Source: Amarolinea sp964580725
Lineage (GTDB): Bacteria; Chloroflexota; Anaerolineae; SSC4; Amarolineaceae
DNA length: 64,000 bases
Direction: 5' to 3'
Assembly: GCA_964580725.1 (NCBI GenBank)
Contig: CAZOLV010000009.1
Location: forward strand, 1-64,000
Within the stretch, counting starts at the first letter, position 1. Every line of letters starts with the position of its first letter. Both the position numbers and the translations under genes were made by a program. Below the pieces are notes generated by a model. That model worked only from the letters and a program-made list of their open reading frames with translations. It did not search any database and was not told the DNA's origin. Shown here one piece after another: positions 58,800 through 64,000 of this stretch.

Positions 58800-59369
58800 T
58801 CACGACGTTGCTGCGCTGGCGCCTCGACCCGACACGCCGCCCAAGAGTCCCGCAGACATGCAGGCCACAATGGCCAGGAGACTTGGCCAGCCGAATGCGC
58901 CGAACCCCAGGAACATCAGCACCGTGAGCGCCGCCGCGACGGCCCCCACGATCAGCCCATCGAACGCCGCCCCGCTCCTGGCGCCTTTTACGAGTGTGCG
59001 GGCGCGCCAGAGCACCGCCAGAGCGGTCGCCACGATCAGGCTGACTGGCAGCAGCCGGCTGTCCGCGTACAGCGCCGCGATACTCTGGCTGATCTGTGCA
59101 CTGACGGCGGCGTAGGTCCGCCCCTGCCGGCTCAGCTCGAACCACAGCCGGAAGGCGACGATGAACGCCGGAACCATGTACACGGCGAAGCCGAGACACC
59201 AGGCCGCGATCCCGTTCAGCAATCCCTTGCGCACGCGCACCCCTTCCATCCTACTTGCGACTCGATGTTCGACCGGATGTTCGATCCGATGTTCGACCCG
59301 ATGTTCGACCGGATGTTCGACCCGATGTTCGACCCGATGTTCGATCCGATGTTCGACCCGATGTTCCAT
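58800..59369 (-). CDS. Small membrane protein with EHRV tandem repeat at its N terminus
   Basis: This is a 189-residue protein. Directly after the start codon come nine tetrapeptides of the type EHR(V/I) or EHPV, encoded by a 12-bp tandem repeat. The remainder has four to five hydrophobic helices (LLNGIAAWCLGFAVYMVPAFIVAF, LLPVSLIVATALAVLW, AFDGLIVGAVAAALTVLMFLGFGAF, LLAIVACMSAGLLGGV). ATG 59369 is preceded by AAGGAG at good spacing. I do not recognise the family. It lies between an ICMT fragment and an FtsX fragment, so it may itself be recently rearranged. Confidence 0.6.
   Translation of the reverse strand: MEHRVEHRIEHRVEHRVEHPVEHRVEHRIEHPVEHRVASRMEGVRVRKGLLNGIAAWCLGFAVYMVPAFIVAFRLWFELSRQGRTYAAVSAQISQSIAALYADSRLLPVSLIVATALAVLWRARTLVKGARSGAAFDGLIVGAVAAALTVLMFLGFGAFGWPSLLAIVACMSAGLLGGVSGRGASAATS
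59262..59366. repeat. 12-bp minisatellite (TTCGA(C/T)C(C/G)GATG), about nine copies
   Basis: Units of 12 bp with C/T and C/G variants run head to tail. On the minus strand they encode the EHR(V/I) repeat that starts immediately after the ATG of the membrane-protein gene. The unit length keeps the frame for any copy number. Confidence 0.92.
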
Positions 59370-59393
59370 CTTGCTTGCTCCTTGTGATGCGTG

Positions 59394-59569
59394 ACGATGA
59401 CGCCGATCTGGCCCCACGGCACGGGCCGGGCGCGGCCGGCGGTGATGACGCTGAAGAGCTGGCCGATGATGGCCTGCCCCAGCAGGATGCCCGCGCCGGC
59501 GCCTAGACCGATGCCCACCAGGGCGATGAAGCTGGCCTCCAATACAAAAGAGAGCGTGATCATCTCAGG
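59394..59569 (-). pseudogene. Duplicated 176-bp fragment of the FtsX-type permease gene
   Basis: The minus strand reads MITLSFVLEASFIALVGIGL and AIIGQLFSVITAGRARPVPW, nearly the same as the intact gene at 60000-60175 (offset 606 bp). By hand count about 19 of 176 bases differ, roughly 89% identity. The fragment has no start region and no continuation and is interrupted by the EHRV-repeat gene. Confidence 0.9.
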
Positions 59570-59589
59570 TTTGTACGGTTGCAGCGGCC

Positions 59590-59670
59590 TTAATTCCTGG
59601 CAACGACGCCGGCAAGGTGATCATCATGCCAGCTTTCGATGAACCTCTGCCGGAGTTCGACGAATTATGA
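59590..59670 (+). pseudogene. C-terminal fragment of a Phd/YefM-type antitoxin
   Basis: Twenty-six codons, PGNDAGKVIIMPAFDEPLPE and FDEL, end in TGA 59668. This is the toxin-binding tail of Phd/YefM antitoxins (GxxxGKVxIxxDFDxPLPxF). The DNA-binding part is absent; the sequence upstream is unrelated. The stop overlaps the start of the PIN gene as ATGA, as in an intact operon. Confidence 0.65.
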
Positions 59671-59915
59671 GAGTACTCCTCGACACCCACACCTTCCTGT
59701 GGTGGAACACGGACGATCCCCGACTCTCTTCGGTTGCGCGCGAGGTGATTGCCGATGACCGCAACGAGCTTTATCTCAGCGTGGCCAGCGCTTGGAAGAT
59801 CGCCACCAAGGCCGCCCGCGGTTCACTGATCTTGTACCGGCTCCAAACTGTACAGTTCGCGACTTCCCGGTCTGTTCACACGGGCCGGGAAGCCGCGACT
59901 CGCCCCTACTCGTAA
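59667..59915 (+). pseudogene. Truncated PIN-domain toxin
   Basis: The first 52 or so residues, RVLLDTHTFLWWNTDDPRLS, then NELYLSVASAWKIATKAARG, are the N-terminal half of a PIN toxin of the Phd-partnered type, with the first catalytic Asp. The usual Glu of SxWEI is Lys here (SAWKI). After RGSL the frame turns into unrelated sequence and ends at 82 codons instead of about 125. It is a second broken toxin-antitoxin pair. Confidence 0.75.
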
Positions 59916-62900
59916 CGCAGCGCATCCGCCGGATAGATGCGCGCGGCCTGCAGCGCGGGCAGGATGGTGGTGAGCAGTGAGAACAGGTACGCGCCCAAGA
60001 CGATGATCCCGATCTGGCTCCACGGCACGGGCAGGGCGCGGCCGGCGGTGATGACGCTGAACAGTTGGCCGATGATGGCCTGCCCCATCAGAACCCCCGC
60101 GCCGACGCCCAGGCCGATGCCCACCAGGGCGATGAAGCTGGCCTCCAGCACGAAGGAAAGCGCGATCATCTCAGGCTGGTAGCCGATGGCGCGCAGCATG
60201 CCCACCTGCTGCCGCCGCTCCACCACCGTGCGGGCGCTGATCACGCCCAGCGCGGCGATGCCCACCAGCAGCCCCAGGGCCAGGAACCCCTGGAACAGTT
60301 GCAGGATGCCGCGGGTCAACGCCTGGCCCTGGGCGACGCTGTCGGCGATCACCGTGGCGTCCAGCGCGGAGCTGAGGAAGGTCCGCTCCACGGCCTGGGC
60401 GACTGCCCGCACGTTCGCGCCCTCGCTCACCTTGATGAAGAAGGCGTCCGGCGGCGCATCCTGGCCGGCGATGGCGTCTATCGCTTTGCTGTTGACGTGA
60501 ACGGAGTTCATGCTGACCGTGGTGATGTCCGACAGCACGCCGATCACCTGCACCCGATGGCTGCGCACCTGCCCGCCCGACTCGTCCCGCAGCTCCAGCC
60601 ACACCTCCGGCAGCGCATCGGCGCGGGTGAAGCCGGTCAGCCGGAAGCTGAGCTCGCCCTGTGTGGCCGGCGCATTCTCCTGCGCGCCGGCCTCCTCGGC
60701 CAGCTCGCTGAGGGTGGCTGCCAGGCCGCTGTCGCCGCCGCCGGCGCTGGCGTAACTGCGGTCGGGATTGGCCACCAGGAACGGGGTGACGATCGCCACG
60801 TCGTCCCGCTCCTGCAGCGCCTGCCAGACCGCGGCGTCGTCCGCGAACCCCGCGGCGCGCTGACCGAAGGTGTAGATGCCACGGGCCTGGGCCATGAAGC
60901 CGGCGTCCATGCCCGTCAGCGAGAGCGAATGCCACGGGCCGACCGGCCCAGGGCCGGCCTGGCGCACGTCTACCGAGCGGTTGACGATGCCCCCGACGGC
61001 CGCCACGTCGGCCTGGGGAAAGTCCTGCACCTGGGCCAATTCCCCTTCCAGATCGGTCACGCGGCCGAAGAAGCTGAGCAGGCCAAACGACGTGCGGATA
61101 TCGAAGCCGGCGCTGCTCCTGGCGTCCGGCGTGACGACGCTTTGCGTGGCCTGGATGACCACGGACATGAGCACCACCGTGGTGATGACCATGGCGAACA
61201 TGACCATGGCCACGCCCGTGCGGAAGCGGCTGGTGAGGGGATAGGCGATGGCGGTCTTGAGCACCGGCGTCAGCGCGCCGACGCCGCCCAGCGCCCGGCT
61301 CACCGTTTGCAGCAGGATGTCGGCGCTGAACATGATGACCAGGATGCCGCCCAGGATCAGCGCCGGCCCCTTGATTGCCAGCGAAAGGATCGTCCAGCGG
61401 GCGTCCCCCTGCAGCAGGCCGAAGCCCCGGCCGGGCAGCAGGGTCTCCCACGGCAGCCCCCAGATGAGTACCAGGCCCAGGCCGATGGCTGAATAGACCA
61501 GCCGCCGCCGGCGTTCCGTACGCATGGCTGTGGCCGAAAGCGCCCAGCTTAGGCTCAACAGCCCGCCGATCAGCAGCAGCGAGACCGCGGTCAGCAGCAG
61601 GACGCCCGACCGGCCGCCCGCCGCGCCGAAATAGAGCCACGCGCCCGCAGCCGCGGTCAGCGGGCCGGTGATCAGCCGGCCGATCAGCTTGCCCGCGCTC
61701 CGTCGGCCCCCGTCCGGCGCCGGCGTGTCCTGGATGGCCGAGACGATGTTCAGGCGGCTGACCCGCCAGGAGGAGACCGTGACGACGGCAAAGGTCAGGA
61801 GTACGCCCACCGCGTAGGCGATCACCACCGACGTGGGCGCGACGGCGAAGCGAAAGGTGAAGAGACTGCTGGAAATTTCGCTGCTGACCCGCTGAGCCGC
61901 CGCGTCGAAGAGGCCGCCCAGGAAGCCGATCATGGCGTAGGAGATGGCCAGCCCCAGCACGATGCCCAGGGCCGCGGCCGCCAGGTCGTAGATCATGCCC
62001 TCGGAGACGAACATCTGCACCAGGTGGCCCCGCTGCATCCCGATGGCGCGGGCCATCCCCAGCTCGCTGCGCCGCTCGGCCGCCAGCATGACGAAAATCA
62101 GGAAGATCAGCAGCACACCGGCGAAAATGGAAAAGATGCCGAAGATGCTGAAGACCGTAGTGAAGACCCCGCCGCCGATGCCGGCCGCCGCGACCACCGT
62201 GTTCTTGCTCAGCACATCCAGCACTTCCAGATCGCTGATCCGGTCCAGGATTTCAGTCAGTTGCGCGCCGGTCTCGCCGGACAGGGACAACCGACGCAGC
62301 CAATTCTGCATGTCCGGCTGCGCCACCAGCAACCGCAGCTCCGGGGAGGCGCCCGTACCGGCCAGTTCGGCGACCAGGAGGCGCTTGCGCTCGGCCAGCG
62401 TCACGTTGCCCCTGCCGCCCCCGCCGATAAAGGCCAGAAAGTCGGCCATATCCTCTTCATCTCGACTCTGGGTCGCGGAGCGCGGAGCGGCGCCATCCGC
62501 GCCGGCCGTGATGACCGCCAGCACGTCCGGTTGGCGCAGCAGGGCCAGCAACTGCGTCAGCGCGTCTTCGTTCAGGGCCAGCGCGCGCAGTTGCCGGGCC
62601 GCGGCCGCCGTGTTCGCCATGCCCGTGTCGGCATCCCCGGCATTGGAGACGAGCACGTTGTTCACCCGCCCCGGCATGAAGAGCAGTTCCTGGGCTTCGT
62701 CCAGCCGCAGCATGACCACCGGCTTGAGCGCGCCCAGGGGGCCGGCCTGTTCCACGATGGCGCGCACCCGGAAGGGCACGGGCAGCGGGCCGATGAAGAT
62801 ATCCAGCACGTCGCCCGGCTGCGCATCGAGCTGCTCCGCGCCCAGCCGATTGAGGTAGACATCGCCCTGGCGCAGTTCCAGCCCCACCTGCTCCAGCACG

Positions 62901-63892
62901 CGGTCAATCTCCGCGCCCAGGGTGTTCAGGTTCACCGCGCTGAGGATCGCCTCGGCGTCAATGCCCAGCGCCGCCCCCGCTGCGGCCAGGTTGCCCTCCG
63001 ACAACGCCCGGCCCAGCGCGGCCAGATCCCCCTGGCCGGCACCCGACGTTGGTGAGTCCGGGGCGCCGGGATTGGTGGGTTCGCCTGACTGTTCCTGGGC
63101 TTGGGTGAGCAGCGCGCCGGCCGCGGCCACGCCGACGGCCACGCTGTTCACGTTGATGCCGATGCTGTCGGCCCAGCGAAAGAGGTTGCTGGCCTGGCCG
63201 AAGATGTTGCCCACGCCCGTGCGCAGATCCTCCATTTGCACCGGCTTGCCGTCCACCGTCGTCAGGCCGAACTGCTCGTCGTATTCGTTGTTCACGGCCA
63301 CGATGAAACCCAGGGGGACGCCCTGGCCGCTCGTCCGGTCACGGATGATGGTCGGGAAGGCGATGGAGGGCGCCAGCCCATCTATCACGGCGGCGGTGGC
63401 CGGGTCGGCCTGGGCCTGATCGCGCAGTCGGGCGTAGCGTTCCTCGCTGATGCCCGGCAAACCCTTCTGCAGCAAGCCCAGGATGCTGAGCAGATCACCG
63501 TTCAGCACGCCGGACAGCTCGCTGCCGGCCAGGGCAGCGGCCGGATCACCCCCATCTTCGGCGCTCGTGACGAATCCGGCCAGCGTCGAGAGCAGGGGCG
63601 GCGAGATTACCTGGTCAATGGTGCCGTAAGCGTCCACGGCGTGGCGGCGCACCGAGTAGCTGAGCGTGTCGCCGATGCTGAGCGCGCTGACGATGATGAT
63701 GGTGCTCAGCGTCAGCCCCAGGATGATCAGGGCCGACTGCGACCGTCGCCGCGGGATGTTGCGCACCCCCAGTTTTGCGATGGTGCGGTTGCGTAGCCCC
63801 AACACGAGCAGGGTGAGCAGGACCAGCCCCACCGCGGTCAGGAGCACGATGGCCGCTGTTTGGGCGGCGTCGAAGCCAGATTGAGTCATCAT
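59906..63892 (-). CDS. Giant FtsX-family ABC transporter permease
   Basis: This is a membrane protein of about 1328 residues with two FtsX-type modules. Helix 1 (IVLLTAVGLVLLTLLVLGL) and a MacB-like start (LGVRNIPRRRSQSALIILGLTLSTIIIVSALSIG in outline) precede a large extracytoplasmic domain (about 70-590). The first FtsX core (about 595-720: FTTVFSIFGIFSIFAGVLLIFLIFVMLAAERRSELGMARAIGMQRGHL in outline), a central set of helices, a second large external domain (about 960-1190) and the last FtsX core (LGLLVGIAALGVISARTVVERRQQVGMLRAIGYQ in outline) follow, ending PADALRYE. It overlaps the upstream ATPase gene as ATGA, giving a complete transporter. FtsX/MacB-type systems act on lipoproteins, peptides or cell-wall hydrolases; the substrate is unknown. 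Confidence 0.9.
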   Translation of the reverse strand: MMTQSGFDAAQTAAIVLLTAVGLVLLTLLVLGLRNRTIAKLGVRNIPRRRSQSALIILGLTLSTIIIVSALSIGDTLSYSVRRHAVDAYGTIDQVISPPLLSTLAGFVTSAEDGGDPAAALAGSELSGVLNGDLLSILGLLQKGLPGISEERYARLRDQAQADPATAAVIDGLAPSIAFPTIIRDRTSGQGVPLGFIVAVNNEYDEQFGLTTVDGKPVQMEDLRTGVGNIFGQASNLFRWADSIGINVNSVAVGVAAAGALLTQAQEQSGEPTNPGAPDSPTSGAGQGDLAALGRALSEGNLAAAGAALGIDAEAILSAVNLNTLGAEIDRVLEQVGLELRQGDVYLNRLGAEQLDAQPGDVLDIFIGPLPVPFRVRAIVEQAGPLGALKPVVMLRLDEAQELLFMPGRVNNVLVSNAGDADTGMANTAAAARQLRALALNEDALTQLLALLRQPDVLAVITAGADGAAPRSATQSRDEEDMADFLAFIGGGGRGNVTLAERKRLLVAELAGTGASPELRLLVAQPDMQNWLRRLSLSGETGAQLTEILDRISDLEVLDVLSKNTVVAAAGIGGGVFTTVFSIFGIFSIFAGVLLIFLIFVMLAAERRSELGMARAIGMQRGHLVQMFVSEGMIYDLAAAALGIVLGLAISYAMIGFLGGLFDAAAQRVSSEISSSLFTFRFAVAPTSVVIAYAVGVLLTFAVVTVSSWRVSRLNIVSAIQDTPAPDGGRRSAGKLIGRLITGPLTAAAGAWLYFGAAGGRSGVLLLTAVSLLLIGGLLSLSWALSATAMRTERRRRLVYSAIGLGLVLIWGLPWETLLPGRGFGLLQGDARWTILSLAIKGPALILGGILVIMFSADILLQTVSRALGGVGALTPVLKTAIAYPLTSRFRTGVAMVMFAMVITTVVLMSVVIQATQSVVTPDARSSAGFDIRTSFGLLSFFGRVTDLEGELAQVQDFPQADVAAVGGIVNRSVDVRQAGPGPVGPWHSLSLTGMDAGFMAQARGIYTFGQRAAGFADDAAVWQALQERDDVAIVTPFLVANPDRSYASAGGGDSGLAATLSELAEEAGAQENAPATQGELSFRLTGFTRADALPEVWLELRDESGGQVRSHRVQVIGVLSDITTVSMNSVHVNSKAIDAIAGQDAPPDAFFIKVSEGANVRAVAQAVERTFLSSALDATVIADSVAQGQALTRGILQLFQGFLALGLLVGIAALGVISARTVVERRQQVGMLRAIGYQPEMIALSFVLEASFIALVGIGLGVGAGVLMGQAIIGQLFSVITAGRALPVPWSQIGIIVLGAYLFSLLTTILPALQAARIYPADALRYE

Positions 63893-64000
63893 GGTTGCCC
63901 CTCCTCCCCTGCCGGCGCATCGCGCACATCGGACACGATCGCCCCATCCTGCATGTGGATGACGCGGTCGCACAGGTCGCCGATGTGGGGATCATGGGTG
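63889..64000 (-). CDS. ABC transporter ATP-binding protein, C-terminal end (cut by window edge)
   Basis: Only the last 36 codons are present. The minus-strand reading THDPHIGDLCDRVIHMQDGA, then IVSDVRDAPAGEEGQP ends in TGA. THDP is the switch-histidine (H loop) of a MacB/LolD-type ATPase, and DRVIHMQDG is the standard following strand. Its stop overlaps the start of the permease gene (ATGA), so it is the ATPase partner of that permease. Confidence 0.85.
   Translation of the reverse strand, partial: THDPHIGDLCDRVIHMQDGAIVSDVRDAPAGEEGQP

Noticed and set aside
60065..61640. Long plus- and minus-strand frames overlapping the FtsX-type permease in other frames
   Set aside because: They have biased low-complexity composition and no membrane or domain pattern; the 1328-residue permease frame explains the sequence.

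Overview
The window is high-GC, gene-dense bacterial DNA that looks like a member of the Chloroflexota (Anaerolineae/Caldilineae type). The grounds are lipoproteins and secreted proteins with Thr/Pro/Ala linkers, very large BNR/beta-propeller proteins, an HrcA-CIRCE heat-shock operon, many OmpR-type two-component pairs, and abundant short tandem and palindromic repeats. This is inference from gene content; no rRNA or marker tree was available. Two 100-N runs near 18.3-18.5 kb show that it is a scaffolded assembly. No rRNA, tRNA, CRISPR array, transposase or prophage was recognised.

Layout. 0-9.3 kb: a phosphate block (PhoB/PhoR-type pair, pstS-pstC-pstA-pstB-phoU, a CYTH-CHAD protein and an ArsC/LMW-phosphatase protein), with a candidate Pho box before pstS and a terminator between pstS and pstC. 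9.3-12.1 kb: a second sensor/regulator pair behind a small secreted protein. 12.4-13.6 kb: a decayed restriction-modification remnant of lower GC. 13.6-18.1 kb: asnS, a WecA/MraY-type transferase, an aminotransferase and a YceI-type lipoprotein. 18.1-24.3 kb: a collapsed repeat array with gaps, then an 1840-residue secreted multi-propeller protein. 24.4-30.2 kb: MgtC-like protein, CIRCE-hrcA-grpE-dnaK, lipA. 30.2-34.9 kb: M3 peptidase, solitary DNA methyltransferase with HAD hydrolase, GT4 glycosyltransferase. 35-38.2 kb: surface protein, Crp/Fnr regulator, tetraheme lipoprotein. 38.2-43.7 kb: two more sensor/regulator pairs around a mutarotase-fold protein. 43.9-47.6 kb: VTC-domain protein, DUF4956 membrane protein, a 34-codon remnant and a carbohydrate-binding-domain lipoprotein. 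47.6-49.2 kb: repeats, gene fragments and a truncated toxin-antitoxin pair. 49.2-56 kb: acyltransferase, SBP3-PAS-GAF sensor kinase, FAD oxidoreductase, SDR and SnoaL-like genes. 56.1-59.9 kb: a graveyard of AAA ATPase, D12 methyltransferase, ICMT, FtsX and toxin-antitoxin fragments around an intact DUF4143-type ATPase and a membrane protein with an N-terminal repeat. 59.9-64 kb: a giant FtsX-type permease and the end of its ABC ATPase.

Functional threads. Phosphate/polyphosphate handling recurs at two places (Pho-Pst-CHAD and VTC-DUF4956). Arrays of 11-bp-spaced direct repeats, the spacing expected for OmpR/PhoB-family regulators, lie before pstS, before the secreted-protein/regulator/sensor cluster, and between the divergent regulator/sensor and VTC operons. 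Repeat units of 9 or 12 bp have expanded at or just after start codons of several unrelated genes, and decayed defence or toxin genes are concentrated in the same low-constraint stretches.
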